Assembly: GCA_964575425.1 (NCBI GenBank)
Contig: CAZNRD010000033.1
Span: 1-31,203 of the forward strand
Length of the DNA stretch: 31,203 bases
Source of the DNA: DATEAV01 sp964575425
GTDB taxonomy: Bacteria > Chloroflexota > Anaerolineae > Anaerolineales > E44-bin32
Direction of reading: 5' to 3'
The position numbers were made by a program, and so were the translations under genes. Shown piece by piece: positions 7,816 to 15,969 of the stretch; position 1 is the first letter of the stretch, and each line of letters opens with the position of its first letter. Under the pieces are notes generated by a model. That model saw only the letters and a list, made by a program, of their open reading frames with translations, searched no databases and had not been told where the DNA came from.

Positions 7816-8829
7816 TCATGCCTGCGCGACGTCCAGCGGCTGGCGCAAGACCTCCAGCAGCAGTTTTGCGGTGCCCTCCACGTCCCTCAGGTCCACCATC
7901 TCCGACGGAGTGTGGATGTAACGGCAGGGGATGGAGATGCCGGCGGTGATCACTCCCGCCCGGCTGATCTGAATGTCGGCGCCGTCGGTTGTGCCGCGCT
8001 CGACGACCTCGAACTGGTGGGGGATGTTCGCCTGTGACGCCCGGCGCACCAGCAGGTCGACCAGCCGCGGGTCGGACACCATCCCCGCGTCTCGCACTTT
8101 GATCATCGGCCCGCCCCCCATGCGGGTGGACATCTTCGGCCTCGGCGGCGTGTCGCCGCTGTCGCCGACGTCGATGGCCAGGGCAACCTCCGGCTCGAGG
8201 GCGAAGGCCGACGTCCTGGCGCCTGCGGCCCTAAATTCCTCCTGGACGGTGAAGACGAAGTCCACCTGGTGAGCGGTGCGGTCGAGGCGGCGGAGGGCTT
8301 CGATCAGGACGGCCACCCCCACGCGGTCGTCGAGCGCCTTCGAAACCACCCGCTCACCCAGAGGGAGGAAAGGTGCATCAAAGGCGCCGATGGCGCCCAC
8401 CGGCACCGGGCAGGCCTCACGCCCCTCGGCCCCGAAATCCAGGAAGAGCTGATCCCGCGTCGGGGTCTTGGTCCGGTCCTTGCGGCGCTCCACCGCGACG
8501 ACCGCGGTCGTTCCATCGGCGAAGCGGACGCGGTGGCCGATGCAGGCGTCCAGGTGGATCTCGCCCAATGAATGGAACCGGGCGAAGCCGCGCTCGTCGA
8601 CGTGCGAGACGATCAGGCCAATCTCGTCCAGGTGGGCGCTCAGCATCAGTCGCGTCGCTCGGCCGCGACCCAGGCGCGCGTGCAGGCTACCCAGAGGGGA
8701 AACCTCGACTTCGTCGACGTACCCCCGGACGGCCTGGAGGACGATGTCGCGCACGGCGTCTTCTCTCCCGGCGGGGCCGAAAGCCTGTGAGAGGTTCTCG
8801 ATCAGTGTGGCCAGGTCAGACGATGCCAT
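7816..8829 (-). CDS. M42 family metallo-aminopeptidase, copy 1
   Basis: This 337-residue protein belongs to the M42 family (TET or glutamyl aminopeptidases, often annotated as endoglucanase M). These are cytosolic di-zinc or di-cobalt enzymes that form dodecameric shells and trim peptides. Ligands and catalytic residues are in place: His66 and Asp68 in AHLDE, Asp167 in KALDDR, Glu197/Glu198 in VQEEF, Asp220 in AIDVGDS, and the C-terminal His in YIHTP. The ATG at 8829 has GGGAG about 8 bases upstream. A longer in-frame start at 8868 would run into the preceding gene. It is last in a four-gene minus-strand unit, 35 bp after copy 2. Confidence 0.92.
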   Translation of the reverse strand: MASSDLATLIENLSQAFGPAGREDAVRDIVLQAVRGYVDEVEVSPLGSLHARLGRGRATRLMLSAHLDEIGLIVSHVDERGFARFHSLGEIHLDACIGHRVRFADGTTAVVAVERRKDRTKTPTRDQLFLDFGAEGREACPVPVGAIGAFDAPFLPLGERVVSKALDDRVGVAVLIEALRRLDRTAHQVDFVFTVQEEFRAAGARTSAFALEPEVALAIDVGDSGDTPPRPKMSTRMGGGPMIKVRDAGMVSDPRLVDLLVRRASQANIPHQFEVVERGTTDGADIQISRAGVITAGISIPCRYIHTPSEMVDLRDVEGTAKLLLEVLRQPLDVAQA

Positions 8830-8864
8830 AGGGTAGTCTCCCGAGCGCGGCTGTCGCCACCGCC

Positions 8865-9953
8865 TCACGCGGCGCGGCAGAAGCTGGCGTCGAGGCGGCT
8901 GAGCGCAGCCCAGGCCAGGCGCACGGCCGCTCGCCAGTCGTCCAGGCTGGCAATGCTGGCAGGCGTGTGAGGGTAGCGCACCGGAACGGAAAGGGACAGG
9001 CTGGGGATGCCCTGCCGCACGCGGTGCATCGCGCCGGCGTCGGTGCTGCCGCCTCCCGGCTGGCGGAGCTGATGAGGGATGCCTGCTTCACGCGCAGTTG
9101 AGAGGAATAGGCCGAGCAGCCGCGGGTGGCTGATGGTGGCCCGGTCGGCGACGTAGATGGCTGCGCCGGCGCCGAGGCGAGTGTTGTACTGCATATTCTC
9201 CTCCCCGTCCCAGGCGGGAAGATCGAGTGCGGGAGTGGCGTCAAGGGCGAGGGCCAGATCAGGGTCGAGGTGGAAGGCGGCGGCGCGCGCCCCGCGCCCG
9301 CCGATCTCCTCCTGAACGGTGAAGACGGCCAGAAGGTCGATGTTCTCGGGAGGGCGCTGGACGAGCTCGATCAGCGCCGCCACGCCCAGCCGGTTGTCGA
9401 GCGCCTTGGCGCGAATCGTGGGGCCCAGATCGAGGAACGGCGCGGCGAAGGTCGCGCAGGTTCCGGGGTGGACGCGCTCCAGGGCCGCCTCCTTCGTCTC
9501 GGCGCCAATATCGATCCGCAGGTCGTCGACAGCGAATTCGCGCGTCTCCGCGTCACGGCCCACCAGATGCACCGGCGGCGCTCCGATCACTCCCGGCACT
9601 CGCTCGCGCCCGATCCAGACCGACTTGCCCGGAAGATGGCTGACGGACAGGCCCCCGACGACCTCAAAGCGCAGCAGTCCCTCGCTGTCGGCTCCGACGA
9701 TCATCAGCCCGACCTCATCCATATGAGCCGCCACCAGGACACGCGGGCGCATCCGCCCTCTGCCCGTGCGGTGCACCAGAAGATTGCCGAGGGCATCGAC
9801 CTCGATGCGCTCGGCGGAGCCCTCGACCTCGCGGCGGACAATCGCCCGCACCGCCCCCTCATCCCCCGACGCCGCCACCGCCTCGGTGAGCTGGGCGAGC
9901 AGCGCGCGCTGCTGCGCCGAGGTGTCCGCAGAGGGGAGATTGGTGGCGGCCAT
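8865..9953 (-). CDS. M42 family metallo-aminopeptidase, copy 2
   Basis: This 362-residue M42 peptidase has His77 and Asp79 in AHMDEVGL, the bridging Asp in AKALDNRLG, the Glu pair in FTVQEEIGG, Asp in LALDATP and the C-terminal His in RYPHTPAS. All five metal ligands and both catalytic acids can be found. The sequence differs strongly from its two neighbours outside these motifs, so the array is an old duplication and not a recent repeat. ATG 9953 is preceded by GGAG at a normal distance and lies only 3 bp after the stop of copy 3, which indicates coupling. Substrate preference is unknown. Confidence 0.92.
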   Translation of the reverse strand: MAATNLPSADTSAQQRALLAQLTEAVAASGDEGAVRAIVRREVEGSAERIEVDALGNLLVHRTGRGRMRPRVLVAAHMDEVGLMIVGADSEGLLRFEVVGGLSVSHLPGKSVWIGRERVPGVIGAPPVHLVGRDAETREFAVDDLRIDIGAETKEAALERVHPGTCATFAAPFLDLGPTIRAKALDNRLGVAALIELVQRPPENIDLLAVFTVQEEIGGRGARAAAFHLDPDLALALDATPALDLPAWDGEENMQYNTRLGAGAAIYVADRATISHPRLLGLFLSTAREAGIPHQLRQPGGGSTDAGAMHRVRQGIPSLSLSVPVRYPHTPASIASLDDWRAAVRLAWAALSRLDASFCRAA

Positions 9954-9956
9954 CCG

Positions 9957-11015
9957 CTACTCCAGCGCCAGGGCGTTCAGAAACTCGGTCTGCAGGCCGG
10001 CAGCGAATTCTGCCAACAGCTCACCCGCGCGTCGCACCTCGCTTATGGCCACGACCTCGACCGGCGTGTGCATGTAGCGCAGCGGGATGCTCACCACGCC
10101 GGTGGGGATAGCCTCGGCCGACACCTGCAGCGCCCTGGCATCGGTGCCGGAGTAGGATGGAAGCCACTCGACGGTCAGTGGGATGTGGCTTCGCTCGGCT
10201 GCCTCTTTGAGCGCGGCATGAATCCCGGGGTGGATGTCCGAGCCCCAACCGTTGGTGGGTCCGCCGCGCAGGGCGAACGTCTTGTGTTCCGGCTGGCCGG
10301 GACCGCTGGCGTATGTGACGTCGACGGCGATCGCGATCGAGGGACGAAGGGCGAAGCTCGAGGTCCACGCCCCGCCATAGTGGAGCTCCTCGCGGGTTGT
10401 GGCCACAGCCACCACGTCCCAGGCGTGCTGTCGGTCCTGCAGCAGGTGCAGGCAGTGCGTCACCGCAGCCACGGAGGCGCGATTGTCGAGGGAGTGGCCA
10501 GCCAGAGCATCGTCGGCCAGCTCGATGGGAGGGCCAGCGAACGAGACCACGTCGCCGGGACGAACCCAGCGGCTCACCTCGTCCGCGGGCAGGCCGACAT
10601 CGATCAGCAGGTGTTCGAGGCGCGGCGGACCCTGCCGCGCCTCCTCGGGCAGGCAGTGTGGCGGCGGCAGGACGACCAGGCCGGGCAGGTCTCTGCGGCC
10701 GTACACCGTGACCGGCTGGCCCGGCAGGACACGCGGGTCAAGAGTGCCAAGCGGTTCCACTCGAAGCCAGCCATCGACGATCTCGCGCACCATCAATCCG
10801 ACGGCGTCCATGTGAGCTGCCAGCATCAGGCTCGGTCGCGGGGCAGGGGCGGATCCGTGCTTGATCGCGTGCAGGCTGCCGAGGCGGCTGACGGAGATCT
10901 CGTCGACCAGGGGATGCCATTCGGCCTGCACCCTCAGGCGCACTGGTTCTTCGCGGCTGGAGACGCCGGGCAGATCGATGAGCTCTTTCAGAAAGCAGGC
11001 CAGAGAGTCCGACAT
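9957..11015 (-). CDS. M42 family metallo-aminopeptidase, copy 3 (divergent)
   Basis: This 352-residue M42 peptidase keeps His68 and Asp70 (AHMDAVGL), Asp in HSLDNRAS, the Glu pair in TTREELHYGG, Asp in AVDVTYA and His in YMHTPVE. It is the most divergent of the three. Ala71 replaces the Glu that follows the catalytic Asp in the other copies, and the EE motif is set in TREEL in place of VQEE. The metal centre is complete, so it should be active. ATG 11015 begins 7 bp after the Thr/Pro-rich gene stops and has no clear ribosome binding site, so it may depend on translation of that gene. Confidence 0.9.
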   Translation of the reverse strand: MSDSLACFLKELIDLPGVSSREEPVRLRVQAEWHPLVDEISVSRLGSLHAIKHGSAPAPRPSLMLAAHMDAVGLMVREIVDGWLRVEPLGTLDPRVLPGQPVTVYGRRDLPGLVVLPPPHCLPEEARQGPPRLEHLLIDVGLPADEVSRWVRPGDVVSFAGPPIELADDALAGHSLDNRASVAAVTHCLHLLQDRQHAWDVVAVATTREELHYGGAWTSSFALRPSIAIAVDVTYASGPGQPEHKTFALRGGPTNGWGSDIHPGIHAALKEAAERSHIPLTVEWLPSYSGTDARALQVSAEAIPTGVVSIPLRYMHTPVEVVAISEVRRAGELLAEFAAGLQTEFLNALALE

Positions 11016-11022
11016 CAGGAGG

Positions 11023-11397
11023 TCATGCCGTCGGCGCAGGAGAGGTGGGCGTGTCGGTTGGGGCTGGCGGCGGGGTGGGGGTGTCGGTCGGCGATGGGAT
11101 GGGGCTTGGCGTCTGGGTCGATGTGGGTGAGGCGGTGTAACTTGCGGTGGCGGTGAAGGGCACGAAGCGCGTCGGGGTCAGTGTGGGCGTGTCGCTCGCG
11201 GTCGCCGTCGGTGTTTCGCTCGACGTTGGTGTCAGCGTCACGGACGTCCTTGTGGGAGTGGACGTCGGGGTGGCTGTCGGCGCAGGGACGGCGAGCAGCC
11301 GCATCAGGCCAACACAGTAGCATGGCAGCGTGGCCACGATGATGCCCACGAGGATGAGGTAGAGGCGGCGCCGGCGCGGGTCGCTGGTTAGGCTCAT
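11023..11397 (-). CDS. Membrane-anchored Thr/Pro-rich low-complexity protein
   Basis: This 124-residue protein has a short basic N-terminus (SDPRRRRLY), one hydrophobic segment (about 12-36) and then about 85 residues made almost only of Thr, Pro, Ser and Ala. The tail has irregular TPTPTxT-like repeats, typical of stalks or linkers exposed outside the cell and of possible O-glycosylation. There is no folded domain after the stalk, and the frame ends cleanly. The hydrophobic stretch contains two Cys but no convincing lipobox, so a signal anchor is more likely than a lipoprotein. It is the first gene of the peptidase unit, 7 bp upstream of copy 3. Such proteins are common in Anaerolineae-like genomes. 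No function can be assigned. Confidence 0.7.
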   Translation of the reverse strand: MSLTSDPRRRRLYLILVGIIVATLPCYCVGLMRLLAVPAPTATPTSTPTRTSVTLTPTSSETPTATASDTPTLTPTRFVPFTATASYTASPTSTQTPSPIPSPTDTPTPPPAPTDTPTSPAPTA

Positions 11398-11529
11398 GAG
11401 GGTTGGGCCGAGGCATGATATCAGGATTGATGTGCTGCGGCAAGCGCGGCGCTCAGAGACTCCTGACCAACCCCGCGCATCTCGGGCATCGCGCGGAGAC
11501 CCTCACACACACCCCCACCTCCCGGAAGA

Positions 11530-11596
11530 ACCCACCCCCTCTCCGCCATTGAGCCCTGGGAGAGCAGCCGCGGCTGCAGGCGGAGACGGGGTGGGG
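11530..11596. repeat. Nested inverted repeat in the divergent intergenic region
   Basis: Arms 11530-11547 and 11579-11596 pair at 16 of 18 positions. The 31-base loop contains a perfect 14-bp palindrome at 11564-11577 (GCAGCCGCGGCTGC). CCTCACAC at 11501-11508 can further pair with GTGTGAGG at 11596-11603. The element lies between the divergent peptidase and cyclase units. It could be an operator, a bidirectional transcription barrier or an inserted repeat. No U-tract follows it. Confidence 0.5.
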
Positions 11597-11691
11597 TGTG
11601 AGGCGGAGGCTGCTCGTCATTGCACGCGCAGCTTGAACGGCATGGAATCGGCAGCAGCGGCTGATGTTCCTCAGAACCCTCCCGCAGCGCG

Positions 11692-11697
11692 TATAAT
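11692..11697 (+). promoter_or_regulatory. Candidate -10 box for the cyclase gene
   Basis: A perfect TATAAT stands out in GC-rich surroundings. No good -35 is found at 16-18 bp (nearest are TTCCTC-like hexamers). Transcription from about 11704 would give a leader of about 134 bases before GTG 11838, with a possible short upstream frame ending at 11782. Confidence 0.4.
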
Positions 11698-11837
11698 GGA
11701 TATGGTCCTTACGTACTTGCTCTCTGCCCACACGCTGCCCGCCCGGGATCGCCCTCCGGCCCGAACAACCGTCTGGGCTTGATGGTGTCGGTGACTGGCG
11801 AGGACTGGGGGAGCGCCGGTCGCATGCGAGGTCTCTG

Positions 11838-13571
11838 GTGTCAAGCGAAGCCACCACCCGACCGACGGCTGAGCAGCACCTCCTCCGGCTGAGCCGCATG
11901 GCGGAAGAGATGCGGGCGCAGCTCGCTGCGTACCGAAGCACACTGGGCACGCAGCAGGCGCGCTTCCCTGCGGGTGTGCTTGAGGCTCTGCGGCAGATGA
12001 GCGGCTCCCTGGCCAGCCTGCGCCAATGGGTGGAGGTCATCGAAGGAGAACGCCGCAACCTGCACGCCCTGGCCGAAATCGGCCAGGTGGTGAATTCCTC
12101 GCTGGACCTGCAGACGGTCCTCAACGAAGTGATGGACACCATCATCCGTCTCACTGGCGCCGAGCGCGCGTTCCTGATGCTGCGCACGGTGAGCGGGGAG
12201 CTCGAGACGCTGGTGGGCCGCAACTGGGAGCGAGCGTCGCTGGACCTGGGCGAGCAGGCAATCAGCCGCTCGATCGTCGAGCGCGTGGCGCGCAGTGGGG
12301 AAGCGGTCCTGACGACCAATGCCCAGGCGGACCCCCGCTTCGACGGCCAGGCAAGCATCATTGCCTACAGCCTGCGCTCGATCCTGTGTGTCCCGCTCAA
12401 GGTCAAAGGCACCCTCACCGGAGTCATCTACGCCGACAACCGGGTGCGCGAGGGACTGTTTACCGAGCGGGAGCGCTCGCTGCTTTCGGCCTTCAGCAAC
12501 CAGGCGGCCGTCGCGCTGGAGAACGCGCGGTTGTTCGACTCAGTGCGCAAGACGCTGGACGAGGTCACCGAACTGAAGAACCTGATGCAAGACGTGTTCG
12601 CCTCCATCGCCAGCGGGGTGATCACCGCCGACATCGCGGACCGGATCATGCTCTGCAACCAGGCCGCCGAGGCCATCCTGGCGCTGCAGCGGGAGGAGGT
12701 GATTGGCACGTCCCTGGCAGATCTCCTGCCGGCCTTGGCGCCCGATCTGCCTCAGCGGGTGAGCGAAGTGAAGACGGCTGACCGCCGCCACATCGGGTTG
12801 GGGGCCAGGCCGATCCTGGCCGGCCGCGGTCAGGTTGAGCTCAGCCTCAACATCAGCCCGCTCAAGGACGCCTCGCAGACGACGCGCGGCGTGACCATCG
12901 TTGTCGATGACCTGACCGAGAAGCGCCGTCTGGAGGCCCAGCGCGCGCTGTTCGAGCGGATGGTCTCGCCGGCGGTGATCGACCAGCTCGATCCGACCAG
13001 CCTGCGCCTGGGCGGGCGGCGGATGGAGATCACCACGCTGTTTGCCGACCTGCGCGGCTTCACTCGTTTCAGCGAGTCGAGCGAGCCGGAGACGCTGGTC
13101 GGCATCCTCAACCGCTACCTGGCCGTTGCGGCGGAAGCCATCCTCAACGAGGAAGGCACGATCGACAAGTTCCTCGGCGATGCGGTCATGGCCTGGTTCA
13201 ATGCCCCCATCCCGCAGCCGGACCACACGCTGCGCGCGGCCCGGGCGGCCCTGGCCATTCGCTCCGCCGTGGCGCGACTCCACGAGGACCTGGAGCCAGC
13301 CTGTTGCCTCGCCTTTGGCGTTGGGATTCACTATGGCGAGGCCATCCTCGGTTTGGTGGGCACCGAGAAGCGCCTGGACTACACGGCTATCGGCGACAGC
13401 GTCAACACGGCGCGGCGGCTGCAGGAGAACGCTGCCCCTGGGCAGATCTTGATCAGCCGGGCCGCAGCAGATCGAATCGGGGATCGGGGGCGGTTGATCC
13501 CGGTCCCATCCCTCAGGCTGGAGGGGAAGGAGTCCCCGGTCGAAGTGCTGGAACTTGTCGGGCTGCGGTGA
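11838..13571 (+). CDS. GAF-PAS-class III adenylate cyclase
   Basis: This 577-residue soluble signalling protein probably makes cAMP from ATP. It has a helical or coiled N-terminus (about 10-75), a GAF domain (about 80-230), a PAS-like domain (about 245-362) and a class III cyclase catalytic domain (about 395-577). Metal ligands are Asp404 (LFADLRGFT) and Asp448 (KFLGDAVMAW). Lys444 and Thr516 (DYTAIGD) are the adenine-selecting pair of the class IIIb type, and Asn523 and Arg527 (SVNTARRL) are the transition-state residues. All catalytic residues are present, so it should be active. No membrane segment is visible. Start GTG 11838 follows GCGAGG at a proper distance. Its ligand is unknown; class IIIb enzymes often respond to bicarbonate. 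Confidence 0.93.
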   Translation: MSSEATTRPTAEQHLLRLSRMAEEMRAQLAAYRSTLGTQQARFPAGVLEALRQMSGSLASLRQWVEVIEGERRNLHALAEIGQVVNSSLDLQTVLNEVMDTIIRLTGAERAFLMLRTVSGELETLVGRNWERASLDLGEQAISRSIVERVARSGEAVLTTNAQADPRFDGQASIIAYSLRSILCVPLKVKGTLTGVIYADNRVREGLFTERERSLLSAFSNQAAVALENARLFDSVRKTLDEVTELKNLMQDVFASIASGVITADIADRIMLCNQAAEAILALQREEVIGTSLADLLPALAPDLPQRVSEVKTADRRHIGLGARPILAGRGQVELSLNISPLKDASQTTRGVTIVVDDLTEKRRLEAQRALFERMVSPAVIDQLDPTSLRLGGRRMEITTLFADLRGFTRFSESSEPETLVGILNRYLAVAAEAILNEEGTIDKFLGDAVMAWFNAPIPQPDHTLRAARAALAIRSAVARLHEDLEPACCLAFGVGIHYGEAILGLVGTEKRLDYTAIGDSVNTARRLQENAAPGQILISRAAADRIGDRGRLIPVPSLRLEGKESPVEVLELVGLR

Positions 13572-13707
13572 GTCTCGTCCATCGTGCCGACAAACGGTTC
13601 ACGCATTTGGCAGGCCTAGCGTCGGAGTCGTCTGTGTCCAGCATCCCACGCATCGTTGACCCCGGTCTTGTGTGTGCTGCCTTGCGACCTGCGGCGGCGG
13701 GGCCCTT

Positions 13708-14943
13708 GTGAAAAGGATGCGCCGTCCTGGACTCCGTGTCAGGGGGTTGGTCCGCCTGATGAACGAGGTGCGGCGGCAGCTCGGGAGGGGGCTGCCGCCG
13801 GAGAGGGCTGCGGCGCTGCAGACGGAGGTGCGCAGGGCGGTCGAGTCGTTGCGCCAGCAGTGCCAGGCGCGAGGGATCTCACCGCTTGACCTGCCAGGCC
13901 CGAGCCGGAAGGCATACGAATACCTGAAGTCTCTCGAATTCCCGGCGACCGCGGTCACCCCTGATCCGGAGCCGCGGAACGCGGAGCTGCCGGCCAGTGG
14001 GCCGGGTCTTGCGCCGCGGCTGGTCGGTTGGATCCGCCACAAGGAGGACGTGCAGCGGCAACTGGCGGCGATTGCCCGAGCGCGTGGCAGCCTCTCGGAC
14101 GACAAGGCCCGGGCGCGAATTGACCAACTCAGGGCGGAGCTGCTGGAGAGCGCGGGGAAGGTGGCGGAGTGGTGCGAGCGCGCCGGTTCTTCGCCGGCCG
14201 CGCTGCCTTCGCAGGCTCGCCGCGCCTTCCAGTGGATGAGCTACCTTGCCGAGCCGGGTCACCTGGAGCAGCATGTCGAAGCCCTGGCGGTTGCCCTCGC
14301 CGTCGATCCCAGGGTGGAGGTGGAGTTCTATCACCTCGCGGCCCTCTACCGTGTGACGCGGCAGGCCGAGCGGGTGCGCCTCGTGGCGAGTGAGGCCTTC
14401 GTGGGCGCTCCGTCGGACATCCTGCGTGCGCTGGTGAAGGTGGCGCTGCCGCGCACGCGCAAGGCGCTGTATCGTGCCCAGATCGAGGAGTACGCCGAAA
14501 GCGCGCCCTTCAGGGAGACGCTCCTGGAGTTGGAGGCGTTTGGCGGGGATTCGGCCGATGGCCGCGGCCTGATTCACGATCTGGAACAGGTCTTCGATCG
14601 CGTCAACGCCCGCCATTTCGCCGGAACCGTCCCCCGCCCGCGCCTGAGGTGGAGCAAGACCGTGACTGGGCGCGAGTTCGGCCACTATCAGCAGTCGACG
14701 GATACCCTTGTCCTTTCCCTCCGCCTGGATTCGCCGGACGTCCCCGACTTCGTGATCGATCACGTGATGCATCACGAGCTGCTTCACAAGGTGCTCGGGA
14801 CCGAGCGCGTCGACGGTCGGCGAAGAGCCCACACGGCCGAGTTTCGCCGTCAGGAGAGGAAGTTCCGTCGGTTCGAGGAGGCAGACCGCTTTCTCAGAGG
14901 GCTGTGTTCGGGCAGGGAGCGGGGGCGCCAGCCCCGCGCGTGA
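13708..14943 (+). CDS. SprT-like zinc metalloprotease with duplicated N-terminal helical domain
   Basis: The C-terminal third (about 290-411) looks like a SprT/Wss1-type zincin. It has an N-terminal helix (LIHDLEQVFDRVNARHF), strands with PRPRLRWS, and the zinc motif HELLH at 356-360 with a third His at 375 in AHTAEFRRQERKF. Upstream are two copies of one helical unit (about 15-78 and 107-182). Each has a VxRQL start, an LR-rich middle and a shared end of the form SP-x-x-LP-x-x-x-R-x-A-[YF]-x-[YW]. The linker between them is Pro-rich, and a helical segment (185-285) leads to the protease. The start is uncertain: GTG 13708, ATG 13717 and GTG 13672 are all in frame. It follows the cyclase by 136 bp. 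The family of the duplicated unit is not one I recognise, and the protein substrate is unknown. Confidence 0.72.
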   Translation: MKRMRRPGLRVRGLVRLMNEVRRQLGRGLPPERAAALQTEVRRAVESLRQQCQARGISPLDLPGPSRKAYEYLKSLEFPATAVTPDPEPRNAELPASGPGLAPRLVGWIRHKEDVQRQLAAIARARGSLSDDKARARIDQLRAELLESAGKVAEWCERAGSSPAALPSQARRAFQWMSYLAEPGHLEQHVEALAVALAVDPRVEVEFYHLAALYRVTRQAERVRLVASEAFVGAPSDILRALVKVALPRTRKALYRAQIEEYAESAPFRETLLELEAFGGDSADGRGLIHDLEQVFDRVNARHFAGTVPRPRLRWSKTVTGREFGHYQQSTDTLVLSLRLDSPDVPDFVIDHVMHHELLHKVLGTERVDGRRRAHTAEFRRQERKFRRFEEADRFLRGLCSGRERGRQPRA

Positions 14944-14960
14944 GGCTGTGGGCCGACGTG

Positions 14961-15947
14961 TCAGCGGCTCGGAGGGGCGAGGGCCGTGGCGTAGGCGAAG
15001 AGCGCGGGGGTGCCACCCGTGTGCCAGAAGAGCACTCGTTCCTTTGGCCCGATGACCTGTCGGCGGATCAGGTCGATGAGGCCGGCGGCTGCGCGCCCCG
15101 TGTAGACGGGATCGAGGAGGACGCCCTCGCTGCGGGCGAAGAGTGCGACGGATTGCCGCTCGGAGTCGCCCATCACTCCGTAGCCTCCGCCGAGGTAGTC
15201 GTCGAAGACATCGACCTCTTCGGGCCGAAGGTCGAGGGGGCAGCCGAGAAGCGCCCCAATCTCCTTTGCCAGTTGAGCCACATGCCTCTTCAGGGCCGGC
15301 GCAGGCGGGTCGACGCTGATGCCGGTGATCTTCGCCGGATAACCGTAGAGGCGCGCCCCGGCCAGCAGCCCGGCCTGCGTTCCGCCGGATGAAGTGGCGA
15401 GGACGATGCGGTCGAACGGCGCGCCCTGCTCGCTCAGCTCTGCCACGGCGTACGCGTAGGCGGCGGCGCCCAGCGCGTTCGAGCCCCCGTAGGGAATCAG
15501 GTAGGGCCGGCGGCCATCGGCCTGACATCGATGAAAGGCCTCAGCCAGGGCCTGATCGCGCTCCTGCTGGCCGGCCCACAGCACCTCGGCGCCCAGGATG
15601 TCATCCAACAGGAGGTTCCCCGTCCACGCTGCCGCCTCCTTTGGCGGCTGGCCCGGCAGGACCAGCACGCAGCCGAAGCCGAAGTGGGCCGCGGCGGCGG
15701 CCGTCTGGCGGCAGTGATTGGATTGCACGGCGCCGGTCGTCAGCAGCGTGCGTGCCCCGCCCGCCTGGGCATCGGCCAGCAGCAATTCCAGTTTGCGGGT
15801 CTTGTTGCCGCCGAAGGCCAGCCCGGTGAGGTCGTCGCGCTTGATCCACAGTTCCGGCCCGCCCAGCGCTGCGCTCATTCGGGGCATGGGGTGCAGCGGC
15901 GTGGGGAGGGCGGCGATGGTCAGGCGGGGTAGGGCAGGGATCGTCAT
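14961..15947 (-). CDS. PLP-dependent D-cysteine desulfhydrase / ACC deaminase family enzyme
   Basis: This 328-residue fold-type II PLP enzyme resembles DcyD and 1-aminocyclopropane-1-carboxylate deaminase. It has the substrate-entry motif KRDDLTGLAFGGNKTRKLE with the PLP-binding Lys49, the QSNHCRQTAAAAAHFG phosphate and substrate loop (about 75-90), and SSGGTQAGLLAG and WHTGGTPALF near the PLP phosphate and ring. DcyD enzymes release H2S, pyruvate and ammonia from D-cysteine. The exact substrate cannot be told from sequence. It is the last gene of the 16-gene minus-strand run, 22 bp after tatC. It ends 17 bp from the convergent SprT-like gene, with no obvious terminator between them. Confidence 0.88.
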   Translation of the reverse strand: MTIPALPRLTIAALPTPLHPMPRMSAALGGPELWIKRDDLTGLAFGGNKTRKLELLLADAQAGGARTLLTTGAVQSNHCRQTAAAAAHFGFGCVLVLPGQPPKEAAAWTGNLLLDDILGAEVLWAGQQERDQALAEAFHRCQADGRRPYLIPYGGSNALGAAAYAYAVAELSEQGAPFDRIVLATSSGGTQAGLLAGARLYGYPAKITGISVDPPAPALKRHVAQLAKEIGALLGCPLDLRPEEVDVFDDYLGGGYGVMGDSERQSVALFARSEGVLLDPVYTGRAAAGLIDLIRRQVIGPKERVLFWHTGGTPALFAYATALAPPSR

Positions 15948-15969
15948 TCGGCAAACCCGAGGGCGGCAG

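Larger units (their letters stand above)
11398..11837. other. 440-bp divergent intergenic region
   Basis: The region separates the minus-strand peptidase unit from the plus-strand cyclase. Apart from the nested inverted repeat and the TATAAT site, I see nothing coding. Open frames across it are rich in His, Pro and Arg and lack ribosome binding sites. Confidence 0.5.

Noticed and set aside
9126..11156. A 676-codon open frame antisense to two M42 peptidases.
   Set aside because: No domain or ribosome binding site fits, and the opposite strand encodes intact peptidases with all metal ligands.
14920..14936. GGGGC-gcca-GCCCC between the convergent SprT-like and desulfhydrase genes.
   Set aside because: A 5-bp stem inside the SprT-like coding end, with no U-tract. 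Too weak to call a terminator.
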